Assembly: GCA_963837585.1 (NCBI GenBank)
Contig: CAWINX010000004.1
Coordinates: 434,001 to 498,000 of the forward strand
DNA: 64,000 nt
Origin: CAWINX01 sp963837585
GTDB taxonomy: Bacteria > Actinomycetota > Thermoleophilia > Solirubrobacterales > 70-9
Direction: 5' to 3'
In this document: one piece after another, positions 51,174-59,880 of the stretch
Position numbering within the stretch: the first letter of the stretch is position 1
How the letters are laid out: every line of letters begins with the position of its first letter
The notes under the pieces: model-generated
Told to the model about the DNA's origin: nothing
Database searches by the model: none
The model's input: only the letters and a program-made list of their open reading frames with translations
Made by a program: the position numbers and the translations under genes

Positions 51174-53442
51174 TCAGTAGGTCTCGACGATTTCGTAGAG
51201 GGTCGTTCGCTGGGCGGGTTCACGGCCGCCCGCGCGGGCGGCCTCGATCAGCTGCTCGGGCTCCAGTCGGACCCCGTGCTGGGAACCCGCCATCCGCGAG
51301 ATGTTCTCCTCCATCAGCGTGCCGCCGAGGTCGTTGACGCCCCAGCGCAGCGCCTCGGTGGCGGCGCCGAGGCCCATCTTCACCCAGCTCGCCTGCAGGT
51401 TGGGGATCGTCTTGCCCAGCGCCAGCCTGAAGGCCGCTGTGTGCTTGAGGTTCTCGTCGGCGGAGATCTCCTCGATCCCGTGGGTGCGGCCGAGCATCGT
51501 GTTGAAGGGGATGAAGCTGAGCGGGACGAACTCGGTGATCCCACCGGTGCGCTCCTGCAGCGCCCGGATGACCCGCATGTGGCGAGCCAACTCGCGCGGC
51601 TCCTCGATGTGGCCGAACATCACCGTCGAGGTCGAGCGCAGGCCGGCCCGGTGGGAGGCCTCGATGATCTCGACCCAGCGCTCGACCGGCAGCTTGTTGG
51701 GGGAGATCCGCTGCCTGACGCCGTCGTCGAGCACCTCGGCCGCGGTCCCCGGCGTCGAGCCGAGACCGCACTCCTTGAGGTACTCGAAGACCGCGTCGGG
51801 CGCCTTGCCGGAGCGCTCGCACATGTAGTGGACCTCCATCGGCGAGTAGGCGTGGAGGTGGAGCTGCGGCGCGACCTCCTTGGCCAGGCGCAGCCATTTC
51901 CCGTACTCCTCCAGCGTCAGGTCGGGATGGATCCCCCCCTGCATGCAGATCTCGGTCGCCCCGAAATCAACCGCGTCCCGGATCCGCTCGGCGAAATCAT
52001 CTTCGGAGACCTCGTAGGCGTCCGGCGAACGGCGTCCCTGCCCGAACCCGCAGAAGGCGCAGCCGACCACGCAGATGTTGGTGAAGTTGATGTTGCGGTT
52101 GACGACGAAGGTCACCCGGTCTCCCGCCAGCTCCTCCCTCAGCTCGTCCGCGGCGACCCGCATCTCCTCGATCGCCTCCGGGCGAGTCTCGGCGAACAGC
52201 GCCGTCAGCTCGTCCTCGCTCAGCTCGACCCCCTCGCGGCCCTTGGCAACCGCCTGCGCCGTCAACCCGGCATCGAGATCCTCGTCGCGCCGCCGCCCCG
52301 ATCCCCGCCGCGGGATGAAGCTCCAGTACTTCAGCTTGATCACGTCGAGGACCCCCTGCTCCATCCACTCGGGGTCCATGTACTGGGGATAGACGCACAA
52401 CCGCTCGGTCAGCGCATACCCCTTGGGCGCCAGCCCCTTCCGCACCTCATGCGGGCTGGGAAACGCGTGCTCAGGAGAGATGTGGTCCCCGTTGGCGGAC
52501 AGCCCCCCAAGGTCCGTCGCCCCGGCCTCGACCAGCTCAGCCCAGGAGTCCGACAGGTTCGGCGGCACCTGCACACCCACATCGGGCATCAGCCGCTTGC
52601 ACTCCTGGATCAGCCGCGCGATGTCGTCGACGGAGACTTCGGCGTCGCCCAAGGTCGGATAGGTTCGAGCAGGGCGCCCTCGGGCGGTCGAGGAGCGACG
52701 AGGACCCCCCGGGGAGCCTCCGCCAGCGGTTGCTCCCCGGGGCGTCCTCGTCCCATCTCCCGACCATCGAGTCTCGCGCAGCCCGATCGGCAATGTCCGC
52801 CACCTCAGCGCCGTAGTAGCGCGGATGGGGAACGAAGTTCTGAAGGATCACCTCCTGTAGGTGCCCGTAGCGCTCGTGCAGCTCGGCAAGCGCCTCCAGG
52901 GACGCGACGCGCTCCTCCTCGGTCTCGCCGATGCCGAACAAGGATGCCGCTCGTGAAGGGGATCCGCAGCTCGCCCGCCGCCTCAATCGTCGCCAGCCGC
53001 CTAGCCGGATGCTTGGTCGGAGAGCCGGCGTGGACGGTATCCATCAAGCGCTCGGAGAACAGACTCGAGCATCAGGCCCTGTGAAGCGGTCACCTCGCGC
53101 AGCCTCGACCAGGTCGGCGTGGTCGAGCACGCCGATGTTCGTGTGGGGCAGGATGCCGCGCTCCAGCGCCCGCTCGCAGGCCCAGACGACGTAGGAGGTG
53201 AAGTCGTCGTGGCCCCACTCGGCCAGCCGGGCCGCGACGACCGGGTTCACCTCCGGTCGCTCGCCGGTGAGGATCAGCAGCTCTTTGGCGTTGCGCCGCT
53301 CGGCCTCGTCGAGGCGCGCCTCGACCTCATCGGGCGAATAGACATGCGCCCGGTGCGTCGCGAAGGCGCAGTACTTGCAGTAGCACTGGCAGGTGCGCGA
53401 GAGGGAGAGCGTGTAGTTCCGCGAGAAGGTGACCCGGCGCAC
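51174..53442 (-). CDS. fbiC: FO synthase, fused CofG-CofH (FbiC), four frameshifts
   Basis: The CofG half (from ATG 53442, MRRVTFSRNYTLSLSRTCQC) has the radical-SAM CX3CX2C motif TCQCYCKYC and LTGERPEVNP. The CofH half has a second CX3CX2C (ICVVGCAFCGFGQG) and MQGGIHPDLTLEEYGKWLR, ending AQRTTLYEIVETY. Together they make the deazaflavin FO from tyrosine and a pyrimidine. Frames change near 53095 (two bases missing around GAGGCTGCGC), 53058 (extra T), 52942 (extra T) and in the inter-domain linker around 52660-52790, where a strong 21-bp-arm hairpin lies. Corrected length is about 755 aa. Confidence 0.9.
52697..52752. repeat. Hairpin (21-bp arms) in the fbiC inter-domain linker
   Basis: Left arm 52697-52717 and right arm 52732-52752 are complementary at 20 of 21 positions, with a 14-nt loop. 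It sits in the linker between the CofG and CofH halves, which is longer here than expected, and at one of the frame changes. Confidence 0.7.
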
Positions 53443-53501
53443 GCGGAGGAAGGTACTGCAACCGCCGGGCCGGTCAGGCCCGGCGGCTCAAACAGGTTTG
53501 A

Positions 53502-54296
53502 CTAGCTCGCGGCCTCTGGCTCAGGCGCCGGAGGCTCGGGCTTCTTCGGCGGCTCAGGCTTCTTCGGCGCCGGCTTGACGCGCTCCGGCGGCTCGGTCGG
53601 GGCCGGAGCTCCGGCCTCAAGCACGAACTTGAAGACCGCGGCGGCGAGCAGCGAGCCGACGATCGGGCCGACCAGGTACGGCCAGACGCCGCCCCACTCG
53701 TTGCCGACCAGGGCCGGGCCGAACCAGCGGGCCGGGTTGAACGAGCCGCCGTCGAGCGGCCCGCCGACCATCACGATGAAGCCCAGCGTCGTGCCGATCG
53801 CCAGCGGCGCCCACTCCTTGAAGCTCTTCTTCGAGTAGACGGCGGCGAGGATGACCAGCACCAGGCAGAAGACGCCGATCGTCTCGACGATCGCTCCGGC
53901 GAAGTTGCCACTGAGCAGGCCGCTCACCTGGACGGCGCCGTAATGGGTCGCCCTCCCCTCATCGAGCAGCAGCCCCTTGCAGAGCAGCGCCCCGAGCACC
54001 GCGCCCGACATCTGGGCGAGGATGTAGATCAACGCGTCAATCGGGTTGATCCGCTTGATCGCCGCCGCGGCGATCGTCACCGCGGGGTTGAAATGCCCAC
54101 CGCTGACCACGCCGAACATGACGATTAGGCCGAACAGCAGGAATGCGTGGACGAGACCGATGACTGCAAAGTCGGAGCCGAACTGCGCCTGATTCCCCGT
54201 GGCGGCGAACAGCACGACGACGCTGGTGATGAAAAAGACCAGCAAGAAGGTGCCGATCAGCTCGGCAAGATATGCCGCAAGTCCTCGTTCCTGCAC
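53502..54296 (-). CDS. MIP-family aquaporin
   Basis: From GTG 54296 (GGAGGAG just upstream) the product is 264 aa with six helices and the two half-helix motifs SGGHFNPAVTIAAAA and GSFNPARWFGPALVG. The C-terminus is a proline/lysine/glutamate-rich tail (PKKPEPPKKPEPPAPEPEAAS). It transports water or small solutes; the second NPA Arg (NPAR) favours water, but glycerol cannot be excluded. The frame upstream of 54296 is shadow sequence. Confidence 0.93.
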   Translation of the reverse strand: MQERGLAAYLAELIGTFLLVFFITSVVVLFAATGNQAQFGSDFAVIGLVHAFLLFGLIVMFGVVSGGHFNPAVTIAAAAIKRINPIDALIYILAQMSGAVLGALLCKGLLLDEGRATHYGAVQVSGLLSGNFAGAIVETIGVFCLVLVILAAVYSKKSFKEWAPLAIGTTLGFIVMVGGPLDGGSFNPARWFGPALVGNEWGGVWPYLVGPIVGSLLAAAVFKFVLEAGAPAPTEPPERVKPAPKKPEPPKKPEPPAPEPEAAS

Positions 54297-54381
54297 TTCT
54301 CTCCTCCTACTAGATCCTGGGATCGGTTGGCGGCGGCAGTCTACCCCTATATGGGGCGACGGGGCTATGCTGCCGCGCCAG

Positions 54382-55383
54382 ATGAGACGAGTCGCCGCGC
54401 TGCTGGCGGCCGCTCTCCTCGCAGCCGCGTTCGCCGGCTGCGGTGGGAGCGGCGCTGAACCGGGCGCGCCAGCCGGCGCGACCCTCGTGCTCGACTTCAC
54501 CCCGAACGCGGCCCACTCGGGGATATATGCGGCGCAGCGTCAGGGCCTTTATCGCGACGCCGGCATCGACCTGACGATTCGCCAGCCGGGGGACTCGACC
54601 GACGCGCCGAAGCTGTTGGAGGCGGGCAGGACCGACTTCGCGATCCTCGACATCCACGACCTGGGCGTCGCCCGCGAGCGGGGCCTCGACGTGGTCGGCA
54701 CGATGCCGATCGTCCAGCGCCCGCTCGCCTCGGTGATAGCCCGGGCCGACGGCCCGGTCCGCCGACCCCGCGACCTCCAGGGCCACACGGTCGGGGTGAC
54801 CGGGCTCCCCTCCGACGACGCCGTCGTCGATTCCGAGGTCAGCGCCGACGGCGGCGACCCGGCGCTGGTCCACAAGGTGACGATCGGCTTCAACGCCGTC
54901 GCCTCGCTGGCGGCCGGTAAGGTCGATGCGGCGACGGGCTTCTGGAATGCCGAGGGCGTCGCACTCCCGCGTCAGGGGGTGCCGGTGCGCATCTTCAAGG
55001 TGAACCGCTACGGCGCCCCGCCCTATCCCGAGCTGGTCCTCTGCGCCTCCCGGCACACCATCGACCGCAACCCGGGGCTGGTCCGTTCGATGGTCGCGGG
55101 CACCACCGCCGGCTATCGCTTCACCGTCGCCCATCCCGACCGGGCCCTTGACGATCTCATCGCCGCAGACCCGGCCCTCGATCGCGCCGACCAGCGGGCA
55201 CAACTGGGGGCCCTGCTGCCCGACCTCCATCCCGCCTCGTTCGACCGGGCGGAACTGCGCGCCTGGGCGAGGTGGGACCTGAGACATGGCTTGCTAGAAA
55301 GGCCGCTGGACGTTGGCGCCGCATTCCGCCTCCCGCATTCCTCCCGCCCAGGGAGCTTCACCGGCAGCTTCTACGGCGAATAG
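54382..55383 (+). CDS. ABC transporter substrate-binding lipoprotein (NMT1/THI5-like)
   Basis: ATG 54382 (or 54367, five codons earlier) begins a lipoprotein signal (MRRVAALLAAALLAAAFAGC, lipobox FAGC). The body is ThiY/NMT1-like: LVLDFTPNAAHSGIYAAQRQ, GLYRDAGIDLTI, LLEAGRTDFAILD and KVDAATGFWNAEGV. The family binds pyrimidine precursors of thiamine, riboflavin or related compounds. The permease and ATPase genes are not adjacent. No riboswitch-like structure is evident to me upstream. Confidence 0.88.
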   Translation: MRRVAALLAAALLAAAFAGCGGSGAEPGAPAGATLVLDFTPNAAHSGIYAAQRQGLYRDAGIDLTIRQPGDSTDAPKLLEAGRTDFAILDIHDLGVARERGLDVVGTMPIVQRPLASVIARADGPVRRPRDLQGHTVGVTGLPSDDAVVDSEVSADGGDPALVHKVTIGFNAVASLAAGKVDAATGFWNAEGVALPRQGVPVRIFKVNRYGAPPYPELVLCASRHTIDRNPGLVRSMVAGTTAGYRFTVAHPDRALDDLIAADPALDRADQRAQLGALLPDLHPASFDRAELRAWARWDLRHGLLERPLDVGAAFRLPHSSRPGSFTGSFYGE

Positions 55384-55385
55384 GG

Positions 55386-55700
55386 CTAACCCAGGATCTG
55401 CTCTACGAGCGTGGGAAGCTCACGCGCCATCCGCGAGCGCGGCACGACGAGGTCAATTCCGGCCGCCTCCCCCCTCCTCTTCGTCTCGACGTCGACGTGG
55501 GAATAGAAGCCGAGCGAGGGAAGCCCGGTGGCGACAATCGCCTCAGCGTCGGTGTCATCGAGGTCACAGACGATCGCGTCCGCTCGTGGATCCTCGCCCA
55601 GCGACGACACCACGTCCACCTCGTAACCCGCCGCCACAAGGCTCTCCCGCACCCGGCTGGCGAGCATCAGGTCCCCGACGACGGCAAGGACGCGCGCCAC
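55386..55700 (-). CDS. Small receiver-like protein of unknown function
   Basis: From GTG 55700 the product is 104 aa: VLAVVGDLMLASRVRESLVA, SLGEDPRADAIVCDLDDTDA and SLGFYSHVDVETKRRGEAAG, PRSRMARELPTLVEQILG. The alternating beta-strand/alpha-helix pattern resembles a CheY-like receiver with degenerate acidic pocket. It shares one base with the preceding gene's stop. Conserved neighbours cannot be confirmed without a search. Confidence 0.65.
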   Translation of the reverse strand: MARVLAVVGDLMLASRVRESLVAAGYEVDVVSSLGEDPRADAIVCDLDDTDAEAIVATGLPSLGFYSHVDVETKRRGEAAGIDLVVPRSRMARELPTLVEQILG

Positions 55701-56062
55701 TACAGCGAGCGGCGCTCGCGGAACTCCTCGCGAACGCTCTCCGGCCGGCCCCACATCTGTACGACCTCGGCGCGGCCTTCGCGCACCTCGCGCAGCTGCA
55801 TCTCGCCGGCGACGCCGTCGTCGTCCAGCGTCGCCAACACCCCCATCACCGTCTCGGCGGCGGCAGCGTGGCCGAAGCCCTTGGCGACGAGCAGTCGCCA
55901 GTGCCAATCGGCCTGCGAGTAGGGCTGGGCGTTGACCCGACTGAGCGCCACCGCGGTATCGACGTAGCGGCTCTCGTCTTCGATCCGCAGGTCGAGTTCG
56001 AGATCCGTCCAATCGGGGGGCATCGAGTCGAGTACCCGCTGAAAGTCGTCCGCCATGGCCAT
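55700..56062 (-). CDS. Conserved hypothetical protein
   Basis: This 120-aa, acidic protein: FQRVLDSMPPDWTDLELDLR, VDTAVALSRVNAQPYSQADW, LVAKGFGHAAAAETVMGVLA, LDDDGVAGEMQLREVREGRA. It overlaps the next gene's start by one base and is upstream of the receiver-like protein in one transcription unit. No function is known to me. Confidence 0.75.
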   Translation of the reverse strand: MAMADDFQRVLDSMPPDWTDLELDLRIEDESRYVDTAVALSRVNAQPYSQADWHWRLLVAKGFGHAAAAETVMGVLATLDDDGVAGEMQLREVREGRAEVVQMWGRPESVREEFRERRSL

Positions 56063-56071
56063 GAAGCAAGC

Positions 56072-56535
56072 CTAGTGACTTGGCTGAAGTGGCGCCGCAG
56101 TCGCCGGTGGCGATGCCGGAAGACGGCGGCGAACAGCGGCGCAGCAACCGACCGGGAAGCGGCAGCCGCGGTTCCCAGGCGACGCGATCGGCGATCGAGC
56201 AGCCGCCGTTCGACATCGGCTCGATCGTGCGCTCGTGCTCCCAGCGGCGCTGCGAAAGCATGGTCGAACGCTCCAGGAACCCCCGACCCGGCTCGATCCA
56301 CTCCAAGCCCAGGTCGTCGTAGTCGACCGGGACGAGCCGAAGAGCAGCACCCAACTGCGCCCGAGCCGCCCGGTCGACCGTCTCGAGATCGAGGCTGTCG
56401 AGCCCACGGGGAACCGTCATCCGAAACCAGGGCCCGAGCTCGTCGTTGATCCCCTCGGCGCTCATCACGCGACCCCAGACCGCCGCCGGCTCCATCCAGC
56501 CTCGACTCGACGCGGATCTCCGCTCGCCGCTCCAT
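56072..56535 (-). CDS. SRPBCC-like protein, two or more frameshifts
   Basis: Fragments in order: MERRAEIRVESRLD (from ATG 56535), then in a second frame PAAVWGRVMSAEGINDELGP, VPVDYDDLGLEWIEPGRGFL and ADRVAWEPRLPLPGRLLR, then in a third frame PLFAAVFRHRHRRLRRHF. Frame changes fall near 56493 and 56145, possibly with another at the end before TAG 56074-56072. The segments match an actinobacterial START-like protein family (recalled, not searched). It begins directly after the mntH stop. Confidence 0.65.
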
Positions 56536-57864
56536 CTACCCGAAGAAGAGCTGCTCGATCAGAAAGAGGTTGAGGGCAATGATCATCGCGGCGAGAGCGC
56601 CTGCGAAGACGCTCAGCCAGCGGGGGTTGACCAGCGCACCCATCACATCGCGCCGCGAGGCGATGATCAGCAACGGAACCAGGGCGAAGGGAATCCCGAA
56701 GGAGAGGACGACCTGGCTGCCGACCAGGGCGTCGGTGGGGTCGATGCCGAGGCCGAGCACCAGCAGCGCCGGAGCCAGGGTGGCGGCGCGGCGCACGAAG
56801 ATCGGGATCCGTCGGCGGACGAACCCCTGCATGACGACCTGGCCCGCCATCGTCCCGACCGAGGAGGAGGCAAAGCCCGAAGCGAGCAGGGCGATCCCGA
56901 ACACGGTCGCCGCGTTAACCGAGACCAGTGACTTCAGCCCCTCATAGGCGCCGTCGATCGAGTCGATGTTCGCCAGGCCGCTGTCGTGAAACAGCGCCGC
57001 GGCGATGACCATCATCGAGATGTTGACCACCCCCGCCAGGGACATCGCGATCACCACGTCGATCTTCTCGAAGCGCAGGATCCGCCGGCGCTCGCCGTCG
57101 TCGCGGCCGACGATCCGCTTCTGGGTCAGCGCCGAGTGCAGGTAGACGACGTGCGGCATCACCGTGGCGCCGATGATCCCGGTGGCCAGCAGGATGCTCT
57201 CGGTGCCGGCGAAGCCCGGCACGATTAGGTGGCGGGCCACCTGGCTCCCGTCCGGGTTGGCGTGGAACAGCTCGAAGACGAAGGAGGCGACGACGACGCC
57301 GACCAGCGCCGTAATCACAGCCTCCAAGCGGCGAAAGCCCCTCTGTTGCAGGGCGAGGATCGCGAAGGCGCCGGCGCCGGCGATCAGCCCCGCCGGAAAG
57401 AGCGGGATCCCGAAGAGCAGGTTGAGGCCGAGCGCGGCACCGACCACCTCGGCGATGTCGGTCGCCATCGCGACCACCTCGGCCTGCAGCCAGAGCCCGA
57501 TCGACGTCCGTCGCGAAAACGCCTCCCGACAGAGCTCGGCGAGGTTCTTGCCAGTCGCGATGCCGAGCTTCGCCGACTGCGTCTGGACGACCATCGCGAT
57601 CAGGTTCGCGGCGAGGATCACCCAGAGCAGCAGGTAGCCGAACTTGGCGCCACCGGCGATGTTGGTGGCGAAATTGCCCGGGTCGATGTAGGCGACCGCG
57701 GCGACGAAGGCCGGCCCCAGGAAGGGCCAGAGCCGGGCGACGCCTTTGGAACGGCCCTCCAGGGAATGACGGGCGGCACGCGCGACGGCCGCCTCTCCGG
57801 GGAGAACGTCTTCGACGCCGGGCTGCTCGACCTCGTCCGGAGGGGGCTGGGGCCTCGACTCCAT
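56536..57864 (-). CDS. mntH: Nramp-family manganese/divalent metal transporter (MntH)
   Basis: From ATG 57864 (MESRPQPPPDEVEQ) the product is 442 aa with about 11 helices and the Nramp signatures VAYIDPGNFATNIAGGAKFG (DPGN metal site) and ATVMPHVVYLHSALTQKR (MPH), plus the GQVVMQGF segment. It imports Mn2+ or Fe2+. It is 5 bp downstream of the mntR stop, so regulator and transporter form an operon. As given, mntR and mntH appear as one 601-aa fusion because of an extra G inside mntR, which I regard as an artefact. Confidence 0.93.
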   Translation of the reverse strand: MESRPQPPPDEVEQPGVEDVLPGEAAVARAARHSLEGRSKGVARLWPFLGPAFVAAVAYIDPGNFATNIAGGAKFGYLLLWVILAANLIAMVVQTQSAKLGIATGKNLAELCREAFSRRTSIGLWLQAEVVAMATDIAEVVGAALGLNLLFGIPLFPAGLIAGAGAFAILALQQRGFRRLEAVITALVGVVVASFVFELFHANPDGSQVARHLIVPGFAGTESILLATGIIGATVMPHVVYLHSALTQKRIVGRDDGERRRILRFEKIDVVIAMSLAGVVNISMMVIAAALFHDSGLANIDSIDGAYEGLKSLVSVNAATVFGIALLASGFASSSVGTMAGQVVMQGFVRRRIPIFVRRAATLAPALLVLGLGIDPTDALVGSQVVLSFGIPFALVPLLIIASRRDVMGALVNPRWLSVFAGALAAMIIALNLFLIEQLFFG

Positions 57865-57869
57865 CGGCC

Positions 57870-58317
57870 TCAATCCCCCGTCCTCTCGCCCGCCGGCCGT
57901 CGCAGGTCGGGACCGGGAATCGGGGTGCCGTGCGGATCGTGGCTGGGCTCGCCGAGCTTCGCGGCGATCAGCTGCCTCCAGCTCCTCGGAGATGTAGTGC
58001 TCGAGGACCTCGGCCTCCGCGTGGACGCGGTCGTCGGGCATGCCCAGCGCCTCGGAGAGGTAGGCCTCGATCAGGCGGTGATGGCGGATCACCTCCAGCG
58101 CCACCTTCTCGCCGGCCTCGGTCAGGGTTACTCCCCGGTAGGGCTCGTACTCGACCAGCCCCAACCCACCGAGCTTTTTCAGCATCGAGGTCGCGGTCGC
58201 CGGCGTGACGCCGAGCCGCTCCGCCACCTCGCCGTTGGTGACCGGGCCGTCCCGGCCCAGCGAAAGCGCGTAGATCGCCTTCGCGTAATCCTCGATTGCC
58301 TCAGAAGGTTTCGACAC
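57870..58317 (-). CDS. mntR: DtxR/MntR-type metal-dependent regulator, one frameshift
   Basis: From GTG 58317 (VSKPSEAIEDYAKAIYALSL) the protein has the DtxR-type winged helix (NGEVAERLGVTPATATSMLK) and the metal-binding helix region (VIRHHRLIEAYLSEALGM; DRVHAEAEVLEHYISEEL). An extra G near 57982 (CTGGAGGCAGC) breaks the frame; without it the sequence reads EELEQLIAAKLGEPSHDPHG, then TPIPGPDL, and stops at 57870-57872. The alternative ATG 58341 would place the start inside the operator, so GTG is preferred. Confidence 0.88.
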
Positions 58318-58347
58318 GTCTAAATCTGATTTTAGACACATCTAAAA
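58318..58347. promoter_or_regulatory. Two overlapping DtxR/MntR-type operators
   Basis: GTCTAAAtctgatTTTAGAC (58318-58337) has perfect 7-bp arms. TTTTAGAcacaTCTAAAA (58330-58347) has perfect 7-bp arms and overlaps the first. The TTTAGA half-site is repeated four times. They lie just upstream of mntR and 35 bp upstream of ygfZ, so both genes may be controlled. Confidence 0.8.
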
Positions 58348-58381
58348 GAAGTCCGTTTCACCAGCTTCCTAGAATCGATGC

Positions 58382-59335
58382 ATGGCAGAGACCACGACCA
58401 TTGAACTCGACGCCCAGTACAGGCAGTTGCGCGAGGAGTGCGGGCTGCTGGATCGTTCGGCGCGAGGCAAGCTCGTGGTTTCCGGGCCGGATGCGGCCGA
58501 GTACCTGCAGGGGCAGCTGACCAACGACGTCGAGGCGCTCTCCCCCGGCGAGGGCCAGTACGCAGCGCTGCTCGACCGCAAGGGCCACATGCAGGGAGAC
58601 ATGCGGGTGCTGCGGCCTGCCGAGGAGGAAATCCGACTCGATACCGAGGCCGAGGCGCTACCGGCGGTACGCCGCCACCTCGAGACCTACAAGATCGGCC
58701 GCGAGGTCGAGGTGCGCGACGCCACCGAGGAGCTGGCGCTCCTCTCCCTGATCGGCCCGCGCAGCGCCGAGATCGCCGCCTTGCCGCCCCTCCCCGAACA
58801 CGCCTGCGAGGAGGTCACGCCGGCTGGAAACGAGTGCCTCGCGGTGGGAACGCGCGACGGGATCGACCTGTTCGTCGCAACCGCCGAGGCCGACCGACTT
58901 CAAGCGGCTCTGTACGAAGCGGGCGCGGTCGAGGTCGGTGAGGAAGCCGCCGAGATCCTTCGGGTTGAGGCCGGAGTGCCCCGCTTCGGCGCCGAGATGA
59001 GCGATGAGACGATGCCCGCCGAAGCCGGGATCGTCGAGGGGGCGGTCAGCTTCACCAAGGGCTGTTACATCGGCCAGGAAACGGTCGCCCGGCTCCACTA
59101 CAAGGGCAGGCCGAATCGCCTTCTGCGCGGCCTGCGGCTGGGGACCCCCGTTGCGCCCGGCGCGGTCCTGCGACTTGGCGAGAAGGACGTCGGGCGGATC
59201 GGAACCTCCTGCGTCTCCCCCGCCCTGGGACCGATCGGCCTCGCCATCGTCCGCCGCGAGGCCGAACCGGGCGTCGAGCTCGCCGTTGGCGAAGACGGCG
59301 TTAAGGCTCAGGTCGTCGAGTTGCCGTTCGGTTAG
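58382..59335 (+). CDS. ygfZ: Folate-binding YgfZ/GcvT-domain protein
   Basis: This 317-aa protein has a GcvT-like fold (YLQGQLTNDVEALSPGEGQY; AALLDRKGHMQGDMRVLRP) and the YgfZ signature KGCYIGQETVARLHYKGR with the conserved cysteine. YgfZ uses tetrahydrofolate in the assembly or repair of iron-sulfur clusters. It is divergent from mntR, with the MntR-type operators between them, hinting at metal-linked control (inference). Confidence 0.93.
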   Translation: MAETTTIELDAQYRQLREECGLLDRSARGKLVVSGPDAAEYLQGQLTNDVEALSPGEGQYAALLDRKGHMQGDMRVLRPAEEEIRLDTEAEALPAVRRHLETYKIGREVEVRDATEELALLSLIGPRSAEIAALPPLPEHACEEVTPAGNECLAVGTRDGIDLFVATAEADRLQAALYEAGAVEVGEEAAEILRVEAGVPRFGAEMSDETMPAEAGIVEGAVSFTKGCYIGQETVARLHYKGRPNRLLRGLRLGTPVAPGAVLRLGEKDVGRIGTSCVSPALGPIGLAIVRREAEPGVELAVGEDGVKAQVVELPFG

Positions 59336-59348
59336 ATTCCTCCTCCTG

Positions 59349-59843
59349 ATGGGTCGTGGGAGAGGCAGACGCTGGAATCGAGGGCAGGCCTGCGCCCTCG
59401 CCGCGTTGGCGCTCGCCGGCGTCGGCTGCGGCGCGCAGGAGCATGCAAACGACCCTCGCCCCGGCGTCTCGACCCGAGTCAGCGTCAGCATCACCCGCGA
59501 CGCGATCACGGTGAAGCCGGCGATCATCGGAATCGGCCCCGACCGCACTCAGCAGATCCCCCAGAACCAGAACGTCCCGCAGCCGAACACCGACGGCAAG
59601 GCTCCCCTCAACGTCGTCCTGGTCGCCGCCAACCTCACCGATTTCAACTCCAGGCTGGTTATCAGGGGGCCGCGGGACGCCACCTCCGGGCCGATGGTCG
59701 CCAACGGCAACGGCAGCTTCCAACTCGGCCTCCCGACCGGGATCTACACGATCAGCGCCGCCGACATTCCCACCGCGAGGCCGGCCCGCCTCGCCGTCGG
59801 GCCCTACCGCGCCTCCTCCAAGAACGACGTCCTGCTGCCGTAG
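59349..59843 (+). CDS. Lipoprotein of unknown function
   Basis: From ATG 59349 (MGRGRGRRWNRGQACALAAL) the product is 164 aa with a lipobox (LAGVGC, then G) and a beta-rich extracellular part (VSVSITRDAITVKPAIIGIG; NVVLVAANLTDFNSRLVIRG; GPMVANGNGSFQLGLPTGIY). It has the look of a cupredoxin-like or Ig-like module, but no metal ligands are evident. It is 13 bp after ygfZ. Confidence 0.75.
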   Translation: MGRGRGRRWNRGQACALAALALAGVGCGAQEHANDPRPGVSTRVSVSITRDAITVKPAIIGIGPDRTQQIPQNQNVPQPNTDGKAPLNVVLVAANLTDFNSRLVIRGPRDATSGPMVANGNGSFQLGLPTGIYTISAADIPTARPARLAVGPYRASSKNDVLLP

Positions 59844-59880
59844 GCCTGGGCGCGGGCGGCGGGCGGTTCCCGTCTGGTCG

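Noticed and set aside
54300..54381. Riboswitch (TPP) upstream of the NMT1-like gene
   Set aside because: The 85-bp gap shows no recognisable TPP or other riboswitch core.
56536..58341. A 601-aa MntR-MntH fusion protein
   Set aside because: An extra G near 57982 fuses the frames. Removing it restores an MntR ending at 57870-57872 and a separate MntH start at 57864.
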